Assembly (NCBI GenBank): GCA_028705495.1
Contig: JAQWDK010000012.1
Coordinates: 1 to 59,230 of the forward strand
Source of the DNA: Eubacteriales bacterium
Lineage (GTDB): Bacteria; Bacillota; Clostridia; Oscillospirales; CAG-382
Direction of reading: 5' to 3'
Length of the DNA: 59,230 nucleotides
The notes beneath the pieces are model-generated. The model did no database searches. It worked only from the letters and a program-made list of their open reading frames with translations, and had not been told where the DNA came from. Below are positions 33,905 to 42,268 of the stretch, one piece after another. The first letter of the stretch is position 1. Every line of letters starts with the position of its first letter. A program made the position numbers and the translations under genes.

Positions 33905-33928
33905 ATAAGAAAAAGAAAAAATGAGGTT

Positions 33929-34018
33929 GAGCGTGAAATTAAGCTCGGTTAAAATCCAAATATAAATCATTCACGCTCTCTTATTGTGCGGCCGCTTCGC
34001 GGCAGAATGGGAATTATT
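33929..34018 (+). promoter_or_regulatory. Structured bioY leader: stem plus GCCGC-TTC-GCGGC hairpin before ATG
   Basis: Stem GAGCGTG (33929-33935) / CACGCTC (33972-33978) has a 36-nt loop, followed by hairpin GCCGC-TTC-GCGGC (33991-34003) and AGAATGGGAATTATT (34004-34018) to the ATG. The hairpin and 15-nt tail recur before 41616 and 49503. The stem plus TTC-hairpin layout resembles the repeats at 12983 and 16461. No canonical Shine-Dalgarno sequence is present. Confidence 0.7.
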
Positions 34019-34579
34019 ATGGCAGAAAAAAATCGAAAAAGAATAAAAGATCTTGTCCTGATAGCATTTTTTGCAGCTCTGATTGCTGTTTGTTCGTGGA
34101 TATCGGTCCCGATGCCCCACGGTGTACCGGTCACTTTGCAGACTTTTGCAATATTTGCAGCTGCAGGAATTCTTGGAACTAAACGTTCGGCTTTTGCCGT
34201 CGGAGTTTACATAATTATGGGTGCAATAGGTGTTCCGGTGTTCTCCGGGTTTGAGGGCGGATTGGGTAGACTGTTGGGAGTTACCGGTGGATACATAATG
34301 GGATTTTTGTTTTCCGTAATTCTTACCGGGATTATAACAAAGAGAGCCGGAAAAGGTTTCCCGGCTCTAGTGATTTCTATGTGCGCCGGGCTCTTGGTTT
34401 GTTATGCCTTCGGTGCTGCTTGGTTTATGTATGTTTATACGGGGAGCAAAGGTGCAACAACACTTGGCGCGATACTTTCCGTTAGTGTGCTGCCTTTTAT
34501 TATCCCGGATATAGCAAAAATATTGCTTGCTGCTTCAGTTGTTAAAGCGATTGATAAGACAAAAATTATCCCTGAGTGA
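34019..34579 (+). CDS. bioY: Biotin transporter BioY
   Basis: 186 residues from the ATG at 34019; the open frame extends to a GTG through the hairpin and is not used. Five to six hydrophobic segments are present, with the BioY signature PVTLQTFAIFAAAGILG and GVYIIMGAIGVPVFSGFEGG, YIMGFL, and AAWFMYVYTG. BioY is the S-component of the ECF biotin transporter in the membrane. It converges on birA with a 14-bp overlap of the 3' ends. Confidence 0.95.
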   Translation: MAEKNRKRIKDLVLIAFFAALIAVCSWISVPMPHGVPVTLQTFAIFAAAGILGTKRSAFAVGVYIIMGAIGVPVFSGFEGGLGRLLGVTGGYIMGFLFSVILTGIITKRAGKGFPALVISMCAGLLVCYAFGAAWFMYVYTGSKGATTLGAILSVSVLPFIIPDIAKILLAASVVKAIDKTKIIPE

Positions 34580-35549
34580 CTCTAACCGAAACCTCACCGC
34601 TTCTGAGGATGTCTGTTGTACCATCCGAAAAAGTGACAACAAGACCACCGCTAACATCGATATCAGAAGCAAAAGCTGATAACTTTTCACCGTTCTTGTA
34701 AAATTCGATTTCCTTACCGACAACACAAGAACGTTCTCTATATTCGTCAATGAAGCTGTTGTTTTGGATATTTTCAATTAGCCCAAGTAGCTGGGTTGTC
34801 ACTTCGGATATCAGCTCGGAACGAGACAGTTTACTATCACCGACAGAACCAGCGATATCTGACAGTTCCGGAGGGAAATCTTCGGTATTTAGGTTGATAC
34901 CTATGCCGATTATTATATGTTTAAAAGTACCCGTTTCCATATCTGCGACAGCCTCAGTGAGGATGCCGCAGATTTTCCTTGCACCGAAAAAGATATCGTT
35001 AACCCATTTAATTTGAACCTCCTTACCCGTCAGCTTTTTTACCACACGGCAAACAGCGACAGCTGCAGCGGCAGTTATTGTGACCGGTGCGTTGGTTTCA
35101 ATTTCCGGAGACACTACAAGAGTCATATAAACGCCTGTTCCGGGAGGAGAATAAAAGCTGCGCCCAAATCTTCCTCGACCGGCAGTTTGACTATCAGCGA
35201 CAACAAGGAATGGCTCGCAAATTCCATCCGTTAAAAGTCTTTTGGCTTCGCTGTTTGTGGAATCAATTTCGTCGTGGACAAAAATACCGATATCTGTGAC
35301 AACCTTATCAGCAAGACGAGCGGAGATATCCTCACGGCTGAGTATATCGTAGTTGCCTTCTAATATATAACCGCGATTTTTCCCCGCGATTATAGCATAT
35401 CCGTCAGCTTGTAAAGCCTTTATTGTCTTCCAGATAGCGTTTCTCGACACACTGTATTTAATTGCTAAATTTTGACCTGATATAACCTCACCTGATTGTG
35501 AGGTAGCAATCAGCTCTCTAAGTACATTATCTTTTAAGCTTGGTTTCAA
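34566..35549 (-). CDS. birA: Biotin operon repressor / biotin--[acetyl-CoA-carboxylase] ligase
   Basis: 327 residues. An N-terminal winged helix (residues 5-65, including YSVSRNAIWKTIKALQADGY) precedes the ligase domain with AGRGRFGRSFYSPPGTGVYMT, IKWVNDIF and GIGINLN, and a C-terminal SH3-like domain. It joins biotin to carboxylase carrier domains and probably represses biotin genes. It is followed within 6 nt by the zinc-ribbon membrane protein gene on the same strand, upstream in the transcript. No clear BirA palindrome is seen before bioY. Confidence 0.95.
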   Translation of the reverse strand: MKPSLKDNVLRELIATSQSGEVISGQNLAIKYSVSRNAIWKTIKALQADGYAIIAGKNRGYILEGNYDILSREDISARLADKVVTDIGIFVHDEIDSTNSEAKRLLTDGICEPFLVVADSQTAGRGRFGRSFYSPPGTGVYMTLVVSPEIETNAPVTITAAAAVAVCRVVKKLTGKEVQIKWVNDIFFGARKICGILTEAVADMETGTFKHIIIGIGINLNTEDFPPELSDIAGSVGDSKLSRSELISEVTTQLLGLIENIQNNSFIDEYRERSCVVGKEIEFYKNGEKLSAFASDIDVSGGLVVTFSDGTTDILRSGEVSVRVTQG

Positions 35550-35555
35550 TTTTTA

Positions 35556-36539
35556 TTAACCTTTGATGTTTTGTATTACTGTAAGCAAGAATGAGAGAAA
35601 AGTAAGAACCAAAGCAAGAGCGACGATTTTTTTGACCGTTCTTTTAAAACTCTTTGCTTTTTCGATTTCCTCAAGCTCCACATTTTCAAGAGCTCTTCGT
35701 ATCAGCTTCTGTTTTTCTTCAAGCTCAGCTGGATTAACATACGCTTTTCTACCTTCGAAATAAGTCGCTTTCTTAAAATTCTTTAGATGCGGGGAGTGGA
35801 CGCTGTTTTCTTTATTAATCACAGAGCCGAAATAGTTTTCATTGAGCTTTTCCTTTTGCCACTGCAAACTGCGGCGGCAGCGAAGGCATTCGAATGAAGT
35901 GACAATATTTTTCTGCCCACAACAGCAAATCCATGCGTTATCCTCGACAATGGGGATGTTTTTAATTGGATAGGACGCTTCGAGGTTCTCATAAACATTG
36001 ATGCGATTGTAGGCAAACTTGTTCTCTTCTGCTATTTTTTCGTAGTTTTTCGCCTTGTAGAACTCATGGCTTTCGTATTTATATACCTCACCATTTTCAA
36101 AGACAACATTTTTAAGCTCGAATTCGAGCTTGCGAAAATAGCTTTGTGGCAATGGCACGAGAATTTCATTTCCGAATATAGCACCGCTTTTTATATAATA
36201 GTTTTGCTTCTTTCTTCCAAATAAGGTCTTTTTCTCATCAACACTGGAGAGAAGTCCAGTATTTTTTTCGCTTATGGAATATATGAAAGGTATCTTGAGA
36301 TAAGGTATATTTGCATACTGGTAGCAAAGCAGGCATATCTCTACGGACTTTATAATTTTGTCACTGACATTCTGAAGTCTTAGAGATGCGAAATATTCAT
36401 AACTTTCCGATTCGTAACAAACAAAACCGTCGATAAATTCAACAGGGCTGTTCGGATAGACATATCCGAACTCTAATGTTTTAATCGGAATATATATTTT
36501 TTCTTCTTTTGACTTGTGTTTTGAAACGTAAGAATTCAT
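35556..36539 (-). CDS. Zinc-ribbon, C-terminally anchored membrane protein of unknown function
   Basis: 327 residues. The first 180 residues form a soluble, probably beta-rich domain. A treble-cysteine segment WICCCGQKNIVTSFECLRC (about 203-221) resembles a RanBP2/zinc-ribbon knuckle. A charged helical region follows, then a C-terminal hydrophobic span (VALALVLTFLSFLLTVI). The topology would place the zinc domain in the cytoplasm. It overlaps the M55 peptidase gene by one base and sits 6 nt before birA. I do not recognise the family. Confidence 0.65.
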   Translation of the reverse strand: MNSYVSKHKSKEEKIYIPIKTLEFGYVYPNSPVEFIDGFVCYESESYEYFASLRLQNVSDKIIKSVEICLLCYQYANIPYLKIPFIYSISEKNTGLLSSVDEKKTLFGRKKQNYYIKSGAIFGNEILVPLPQSYFRKLEFELKNVVFENGEVYKYESHEFYKAKNYEKIAEENKFAYNRINVYENLEASYPIKNIPIVEDNAWICCCGQKNIVTSFECLRCRRSLQWQKEKLNENYFGSVINKENSVHSPHLKNFKKATYFEGRKAYVNPAELEEKQKLIRRALENVELEEIEKAKSFKRTVKKIVALALVLTFLSFLLTVIQNIKG

Positions 36540-37345
36540 CAGAATAGCCTTTCGATGGATCTCATAACGCCTTTTCTTGTGTACTCGTCAACGATTTCGA
36601 AACGCTCGCCGTTTTGGTCCCTATAACCGCAAGTTTGAGCGTTTTCAATGCGCTTATATCTACATTCAAGGGTAAATGGTTCGGGTATTGTGAACGGTTT
36701 CAGTGTAGGAAGTTTTTCACATGCCTGAATTGTGGCATCATAAATTTCATCCGCGACAGCAAGAGGGTGCTTGCTTAATGCAGTATTCCAGCCGAGTGAC
36801 TTTTTCGTTTCAACAAAAACAGCCTCGGGGAAGTTGGTATTTGCTTGTCCGATCAGCGCATCATCACCTGCAAGGAGCATTAATGGCACCCCTTTTTTAC
36901 CTGCGAATGCGAGGTCTATTTCAAGCTCTCCAACCTTAACATCGTTGATTTTCATATACTGATATGTTACGGATGAATAAACATGCGAAAGTGTAGAATT
37001 TAAGGAATCGTATGCATGATAGCCTATAAGGATAATACCGCCAAAGCTCTCATCAATCATAGGAAAGCGTGTTCCTGACCCACTGCCGAGAACGATTTTG
37101 CACCTCTTGTCGATTGCTGTATAATCAAGGTTAACACCAGAACTGTGGCAGTCCCATACCCAGACTTCTTCAGCTCCATTGTCGAACAATGCAGTCGCTG
37201 CAGCATTTGCTTCTCTGACACCCTGCTGTGAAGCAAAAGTCAGTTGACGTTCGTTACCAAGTCCCTGACCAGGAAATCCGACAGCACAGGCTACACCTTC
37301 TAAATCGACACTTATGTAAAACTTCTTACCTTCTACACCCTTCAT
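36539..37345 (-). CDS. M55 family D-aminopeptidase (DppA-like)
   Basis: 268 residues, the family length. Zinc ligands are in SVDLEGVAC (Asp and Glu near residues 12-16), WDCHSSG (His) and IGYHA (His), with a Glu in VGELEIDLA. DppA-type enzymes form decamers that cleave short D-Ala peptides. The gene is first in an operon with the zinc-ribbon protein and birA. GAGG is 9 nt before the ATG. Confidence 0.93.
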   Translation of the reverse strand: MKGVEGKKFYISVDLEGVACAVGFPGQGLGNERQLTFASQQGVREANAAATALFDNGAEEVWVWDCHSSGVNLDYTAIDKRCKIVLGSGSGTRFPMIDESFGGIILIGYHAYDSLNSTLSHVYSSVTYQYMKINDVKVGELEIDLAFAGKKGVPLMLLAGDDALIGQANTNFPEAVFVETKKSLGWNTALSKHPLAVADEIYDATIQACEKLPTLKPFTIPEPFTLECRYKRIENAQTCGYRDQNGERFEIVDEYTRKGVMRSIERLF

Positions 37346-37375
37346 CTACAATCACCTCGAATATGTTTTTTTTTC

Positions 37376-37404
37376 ATTATAGTACAATTCTTCCATCAAT
37401 GCAA
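37376..37404 (-). promoter_or_regulatory. Sigma-A promoter for the M55 gene
   Basis: On the minus strand TTGCAT (37399-37404), 17 bp, TATAAT (37376-37381), about 30 bp upstream of the ATG. Confidence 0.7.
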
Positions 37405-37550
37405 GAATAAACTGGTTTCCATTCAATTTATTGGATTTCGGGGAGTGTACAATTTATATAAGTTTAAATTCAAGCTTATTTTCTCTGTGTCACAGAACAT
37501 TTTGTCCGAATATAATAAATTATATAGAACAAATAAGAAACGGAGAAAAT

Positions 37551-38049
37551 ATGAATAACAATAATAATGGTACAAGCGCTAGAAGAACACTACTACGCAT
37601 TTTAAGCGGAAGCCTCGCTAATTAAAGGAGTTGGGGAATATTCTAACATCAACGGTATAACAGCTTTTTTTCAAACAAATAAAGGAGTTATTGTAGCAGC
37701 AAATATCGAAAATCTACCTGATATTAATACCGAATGCGGCGATGAGGTGTTTGGTTTCCACATACACGAAGGTAAAAGCTGTACCGGTAATGAGGACGAC
37801 TTACTCTCAGATACATTAGGTCATTATAGTCCTAATGAATGCCCTCACCCGTTTCATGCAGGAGATTTACCGCCGTTGTTTTCTAATGATGGTACTGCTT
37901 TGATGATGGTTTTGACTAACAGGTTTAAATTATCGGATGTTATCGGTAGAACTGTTGTCGTACACAGAGCACCTGATGATTTTACCACACAACCATCGGG
38001 AAATTCCGGTGAAAAAATTGCTTGTGGTGTGATAGAGAGCAGACAGTAA
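37551..38049 (+). pseudogene. Cu/Zn superoxide dismutase-like gene with +1 frameshift
   Basis: An ATG at 37551 with GGAGA upstream starts a frame that ends after 24 residues (TAA at 37623-37625). From 37621 a second frame, shifted by +1, runs to 38049 and encodes a clear SOD_Cu-like domain: FGFHIHEGKSCTG (Cu ligands), GHYSP, CPHPFHAGDLPP (His/Asp ligands), VVHRAPDDFTTQPSGNSGEKIACG. Joining the frames gives a protein of the usual about 165 residues. The second frame has no good start. It is an inactivating mutation, a sequencing error, or recoding. Confidence 0.8.
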
Positions 38050-38056
38050 TTTCAAG

Positions 38057-38085
38057 TTGATAACTTTCGCATGATGTGGTAATAT
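38057..38085 (+). promoter_or_regulatory. Possible sigma-A promoter for nnrDE
   Basis: TTGATA (38057-38062), 17 bp, TAATAT (38080-38085), about 45 bp before the coding start. Confidence 0.5.
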
Positions 38086-38129
38086 TGATATATTAATTAC
38101 AATATTACAACAGAGCGGGGGTATTTGTC

Positions 38130-39593
38130 TTGAAGGTACATGCCAACAGTTTCACTGTGTCTTCCAATACCATGAGAGATATCGGACAGCTCTATTTTGA
38201 TACTTACAACACTACAGCTCGTTCCCTTATGGACAGCGCTGGACTTGAAGTCGCCCGTATCGTCGGTGAGCTGAACCCGCGTTCAATTTGTGTTGTATGC
38301 GGCAAAGGCAATAACGGCGGTGATGGTTATACTGCAGCTTTTTATTTACTTCAGGACGGATTCGATGTTTGTGTGATAGAAGCTGGAGAACCGAAAACTG
38401 AGGATGCTGCATTTTATAAAAATAGATATCAGCATATAAACGGAGTAGTCTACAGTTCATCCGAAGGGATAAATAAAATTAAATCTAGTGACTGTATAAT
38501 AGATGCTATATTTGGTTTTGGTTTTCGCGGTGAGCCAAAAGGAACAGAACTTGAGCTGATACAAAAAATAAACACCTCCGACTGTTATACTGTTTCTATC
38601 GATATCCCGTCGGGTTGCCACGCTGACAATGCGGAATTTACGACTGCGGTTAAAGCTGATCTTACAGTTGCACTTGGCTTTTTGAAAAATGCTAATGTTT
38701 CGTATCCTGCATACGGTCTTTGCGGGAAGATTGTTCTCGCAAATATCGGATTTCCCGAGAGCATAAAAGAAGAAGCATACAAAAGACGCAGTATAAATCT
38801 GATAAACTCAATAACCGCGGGAAAAGTAAAGCCTGAAAGAGAAGAAAACTCACATAAAGGCAGCTTTGGCACGCTTGCGCTTTTTTGTGGCAGCGCCAAC
38901 ATGCCAGGAGCTGCAAGACTTGCGGCTTATGGTGCGCTCAAATGCGGAGTGGGGCTTGTAAACCTTGTCGCTGATGAAAAAACTTTGGATTATACAGAGC
39001 AAGCGATGGCGGAGCCTGTTTACATGGTTATGAGCGGCAACCCGGAGATGGACAAGCCTGTAAACGCAACAGCATATGTTATAGGCTGCGGTTACGGCAG
39101 AGATAGAGACGATTATCTGAAAAAGCTGCTTTATTTAGCGGACAAACCCGTTTGTTTGGATGCTGATGGAATAAATTTGATTGCGGATAATATATATATA
39201 TTGAATAAAATATCCGCAGAAAAAGTACTGACACCTCATCCAGCAGAAATGGGTAGACTTATTTCCAAGGATGCCAAGTTTGTCCAGGCGCATCGCCTGA
39301 AAGTTGCCACCGAATTTGCCAATATTCATAACTGTGTTGTTGTGCTCAAAGGTGCGAGAACTGTAATTGCTTCACCTGATACGGTTTATGTGAACACAAG
39401 CGGTTCCTCAGCTCTTGCAAAAGGCGGGAGCGGAGATGTGCTCGCCGGTATGGTCGGAGCATTCCTCGCAAGAGGTATGACACCGGTGAAAGCAGCGGCA
39501 CTTGCAGTTTGGATGCATGGCACAGCGGGCGACAAGAAGGCTGCCGAATCGGGAGAAGATTCTCTTTTACCCAGTCGGTTACTTGACACTTGA
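38130..39593 (+). CDS. nnr: Bifunctional NAD(P)H-hydrate epimerase / dehydratase
   Basis: 487 residues starting at TTG with GCGGGGG upstream. The N-terminal YjeF epimerase domain (about 1-210) has CVVCGKGNNGGDGYTAAF. The C-terminal YjeF dehydratase/kinase-like domain has GSFGTLALFCGSANMPGAA, VLTPHPAEMGRL and SALAKGGSGDVLAGMVGAFLA. It repairs hydrated NAD(P)H using ADP or ATP. It heads the nnr-lipoprotein-alr cluster common in Firmicutes. Confidence 0.95.
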   Translation: MKVHANSFTVSSNTMRDIGQLYFDTYNTTARSLMDSAGLEVARIVGELNPRSICVVCGKGNNGGDGYTAAFYLLQDGFDVCVIEAGEPKTEDAAFYKNRYQHINGVVYSSSEGINKIKSSDCIIDAIFGFGFRGEPKGTELELIQKINTSDCYTVSIDIPSGCHADNAEFTTAVKADLTVALGFLKNANVSYPAYGLCGKIVLANIGFPESIKEEAYKRRSINLINSITAGKVKPEREENSHKGSFGTLALFCGSANMPGAARLAAYGALKCGVGLVNLVADEKTLDYTEQAMAEPVYMVMSGNPEMDKPVNATAYVIGCGYGRDRDDYLKKLLYLADKPVCLDADGINLIADNIYILNKISAEKVLTPHPAEMGRLISKDAKFVQAHRLKVATEFANIHNCVVVLKGARTVIASPDTVYVNTSGSSALAKGGSGDVLAGMVGAFLARGMTPVKAAALAVWMHGTAGDKKAAESGEDSLLPSRLLDT

Positions 39594-39649
39594 CTTAAGC
39601 TGAGGCGTTCGGAAAAAAGTGCTTGATATGCGGTTGAAATGGAGTACAT

Positions 39650-40258
39650 ATGAAAAAAACCGCAATCTTTATCGCTTTTCTCATGCTCGTAACATTATTA
39701 ACCTCTTGTGGAGGGAAAGGTCCTAACACACTTAACGAAGTAGCATCATTCTTTGAACCGCCTGTTAAACTGATCGCGAATGTTAAAGGCGGAACCACAA
39801 CCGCAAAGATGGAAGTTGAAATATTTGATCCCGAAAGTGAAGTCGTTATGAGAACGGTTTTCACTGAGCCTGAAACACTAAAAGGTCTTATAGTTGAGCG
39901 CAAGAAAGACGGCAAGCTTGTAGCTGGATATCGTGGAATCACAACAGAACTTGATCAAAACGCGCTGAAATTTATCGCTGTAACACACGACATTATGCGT
40001 GAGGTCAGCAATAACCTTTCTGAGTATGGCAAGATCGTAGAATCTGGTGACGAACGTTACGGAAAAGCCGTTATAAAAGTCAATGACGGCGAAATAGGTG
40101 TTTATTTCGATCTTGAAACAAACAAGCCTCTACGCATAGATTCAGATTTGTTTGACATGGCACTTAAAATTGACATAACAAATATCGACTCAGGGACCAA
40201 TGAAGGTGCTAATGCGACAGTTAGCAATATCGATGTAAGCGATACACAGAGCAATTAA
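39650..40258 (+). CDS. Lipoprotein of YdcC/GerS position (LolA-like), upstream of alr
   Basis: 202 residues. The signal peptide ends in LTSC (Cys20). The mature part is beta-rich, alternating strands like KMEVEIFDPESEVVMRTVFTEPETLKGLIV, compatible with a LolA/MucB-like fold. In Bacillus ydcC and in Clostridioides difficile gerS occupy this place before alanine racemase, so it is a positional counterpart. Sequence homology is not shown here. Its gene ends 25 nt before alr. Confidence 0.65.
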   Translation: MKKTAIFIAFLMLVTLLTSCGGKGPNTLNEVASFFEPPVKLIANVKGGTTTAKMEVEIFDPESEVVMRTVFTEPETLKGLIVERKKDGKLVAGYRGITTELDQNALKFIAVTHDIMREVSNNLSEYGKIVESGDERYGKAVIKVNDGEIGVYFDLETNKPLRIDSDLFDMALKIDITNIDSGTNEGANATVSNIDVSDTQSN

Positions 40259-40283
40259 TACAAAAAGGAAAATAGAAACGGAA

Positions 40284-41408
40284 GTGCTGACGGTGGATTT
40301 AAGAGCCGCTGCGAAAATCAAGAGAAAAAATCTCATAAACAATTTGAATATAGTAAGAGAAGCTGTTGGAGATAATTGCAAAATTCTTGCTATCGTAAAA
40401 GCCGATGCTTACGGACACGGTGCGGTCGAATGCGCAAAAGTTTTCATCGAAAACGGCGCAGATGCGCTTGCTGTCGCAACTTTTTCAGAAGCTAAGGAAC
40501 TACGTGATGCTGGAATAGATTCGGAAATAGTGATCCTCGCCGAACTAATACACGGTGAAGAACAAGAATCACAAAAACTGAATCTTGTCAGCACAGTCTT
40601 TTCAGCAAAGGATGCCGAGGAGTTAGGACATACTGCTACCGAAGGTAAACCCCACCGGGTTCATCTGAAGATAGACACGGGGATGAGCAGGGCAGGCATA
40701 TATTGCCAAGACCTTAGTTTAATTTCCGTTGCAGCAGATGAAGCTGAAAAGATCTATTCGACAAAGGGTATCGTTGTAGAAGGAATCTACACCCATTTTT
40801 CATCAGCTGACAGTGATGATAGAATCGCTACTGATAAGCAGTTCCAACTGTTTTCTGCGCTAATCTCCGAGCTTGAAAAACGCGGTATAAATCCTGGCAT
40901 CAGACACTGTTCGGCAAGCTCCGGGCTTTTATATTACCCGGAATACTCACTCGACATGGTCAGACCCGGGATAATGCTGTACGGTTATTCTCCTAAACCA
41001 GGTGATGAATTTTCGCAAAAGCTGATACCGGTTATGACTCTTGAAGCAAGAGTAATAAAAACCACAAGGCTGAGAAAGTACGACAAAATCTCTTACAGCG
41101 GTACTTATACCGCTCCATGCGAAATGGATACTGCTACCGTAGCAATAGGTTACGGCGACGGATACAGTAGGCTACTTTCCGGAATCGACTACTTTCTTAT
41201 AAACGGGAAAAAAGCAAAAGTATGCGGAAGGGTTTGCATGGATGTGACAGTCGTTGATGTCACCGATATTGGTTGCATCAAGGGTGATATGGCGATTGTC
41301 TTCGGTGAGAGTGGCAAAACAGCGGACGATATTGCTGCAAAGCTTGGCACGATAAGCTATGAAGTTCTGTGCGGAGTCGGTAAGCGCATTCCGAGGATAT
41401 ACGAATAA
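40284..41408 (+). CDS. alr: Alanine racemase
   Basis: 374 residues. PLP-binding Lys is in AIVKADAYGHG and the catalytic Tyr in the C-terminal domain is in ISYSGTYTAP. MVRPGIMLYGYSP and VCMDVTVVDVTD are also typical. It makes D-alanine for peptidoglycan. The start is GTG at 40284 or, more like relatives, GTG at 40293. A strong terminator follows. Confidence 0.96.
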   Translation: MLTVDLRAAAKIKRKNLINNLNIVREAVGDNCKILAIVKADAYGHGAVECAKVFIENGADALAVATFSEAKELRDAGIDSEIVILAELIHGEEQESQKLNLVSTVFSAKDAEELGHTATEGKPHRVHLKIDTGMSRAGIYCQDLSLISVAADEAEKIYSTKGIVVEGIYTHFSSADSDDRIATDKQFQLFSALISELEKRGINPGIRHCSASSGLLYYPEYSLDMVRPGIMLYGYSPKPGDEFSQKLIPVMTLEARVIKTTRLRKYDKISYSGTYTAPCEMDTATVAIGYGDGYSRLLSGIDYFLINGKKAKVCGRVCMDVTVVDVTDIGCIKGDMAIVFGESGKTADDIAAKLGTISYEVLCGVGKRIPRIYE

Positions 41409-41411
41409 ATT

Positions 41412-41445
41412 AAAGCGGTAGCTGATTTTGAGAAGCTACCGCTTT
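41412..41445 (+). terminator. Rho-independent terminator after alr
   Basis: 12-bp arms AAAGCGGTAGCT (41412-41423) and AGCTACCGCTTT (41434-41445), a 10-nt loop and a following T-rich tract. Confidence 0.92.
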
Positions 41446-41471
41446 TGCTTTACTTGTTATCTAAACTGCTA

Positions 41472-41500
41472 TTGATTTTTTGGGCTGTAGACTGTATAAT
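41472..41500 (+). promoter_or_regulatory. Sigma-A promoter before the nonapeptide-repeat gene
   Basis: TTGATT (41472-41477), a 17-bp spacer and TATAAT (41495-41500). Downstream of the expected start lies an inverted repeat (41523-41550). Confidence 0.7.
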
Positions 41501-41522
41501 TTTATTATAAAGAAAACTGCTT

Positions 41523-41550
41523 TTCCCTATAAATGACTATATATAGGGAA
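41523..41550. promoter_or_regulatory. Inverted repeat downstream of promoter
   Basis: TTCCCTATA (41523-41531) and TATAGGGAA (41542-41550), starting about 16 bp after the expected transcription start. It could be an operator or a leader hairpin. Confidence 0.5.
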
Positions 41551-41587
41551 TAATAGGTTAGTCCGGAAAAGTTATTCACGATAGCAA

Positions 41588-41615
41588 GCCGCTCCACGGC
41601 AGAATTGGGGATCAT
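41588..41615 (+). promoter_or_regulatory. GCCGC-type hairpin plus 15-nt tail before ATG
   Basis: GCCG-CTCCA-CGGC (41588-41600) followed by AGAATTGGGGATCAT (41601-41615) directly before the ATG at 41616. Spacing and tail match the bioY and ThrE leaders. Confidence 0.65.
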
Positions 41616-42248
41616 ATGCAAGACATCAGCATAAGTAAAGAAACAGTAAAATCATTTGGTGTTTTAGAGTATTTCGGGCTAATACTTCTCATGCTGCTTC
41701 CAATTGTCGGTGTGGTCATAACAGCTATTTTCGCAATCAGCGGAAAGCAGGATTCGAAAGGTAAACTTGCAAAAGCGATGCTTTTATTTCATCTTTGGAT
41801 TTTAATTCTTTGTGTTATTTTAGCAGCGATTGTTTGGATGGCATTTTCATCCCTCAGCGAAAAATATCCGGAACTGAAAAACGCTGCTTTTTATATAAAA
41901 GCGTATGCCGAAAACGGTTTTGATGGTGTAGTTAAAGCTATGTCCGAAAACGGAGACCTTGAAACACTAACAGATAATATTGACTTTGAAGAGCTTGTGG
42001 AGCATATCGATATGAATAAGCTACTTGAAAAAGTTGATGTTAAAGTTATTATTGACAACATCGACACAGACAAGCTTATAAAAGACATCGACCTAAGTGA
42101 TATAGCTAACAGTGTCGATACAAAAGAACTACTCGAATTAATTGGAAGCGATAAAATTGCTGAGTATATTGATTTCGAAAAGCTGATTGATAGCATTGAC
42201 AAAAACACACTTGAAGCGTGGCGGGATTTGTTAGTCAATCAGCCATAA
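41616..42248 (+). CDS. Membrane protein with nine tandem nonapeptide repeats
   Basis: 210 residues. Two membrane spans (about 17-44 and 55-78) lie at the N-terminus. Residues 122-202 are nine consecutive 9-residue units of the form [IV]DxxxLxxx, for example IDFEELVEH, IDMNKLLEK, VDVKVIIDN, IDTDKLIKD, IDFEKLIDS. There is no sequence identity at DNA level. A regular Asp at position 2 and hydrophobics at 1 and 6 suggest a helical solenoid or amphipathic rod. Family unknown. It lies 20 nt before dnaE. Confidence 0.7.
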   Translation: MQDISISKETVKSFGVLEYFGLILLMLLPIVGVVITAIFAISGKQDSKGKLAKAMLLFHLWILILCVILAAIVWMAFSSLSEKYPELKNAAFYIKAYAENGFDGVVKAMSENGDLETLTDNIDFEELVEHIDMNKLLEKVDVKVIIDNIDTDKLIKDIDLSDIANSVDTKELLELIGSDKIAEYIDFEKLIDSIDKNTLEAWRDLLVNQP

Positions 42249-42268
42249 TATTAAAAGTAGGACGCAAA

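Noticed and set aside
33986..34018. N-terminal extension MRPLRGRMGII of BioY, and the same PLRGRM reading before ThrE
   Set aside because: It is the translation of the shared hairpin-tail element; the BioY and ThrE domains start at the inner ATG.
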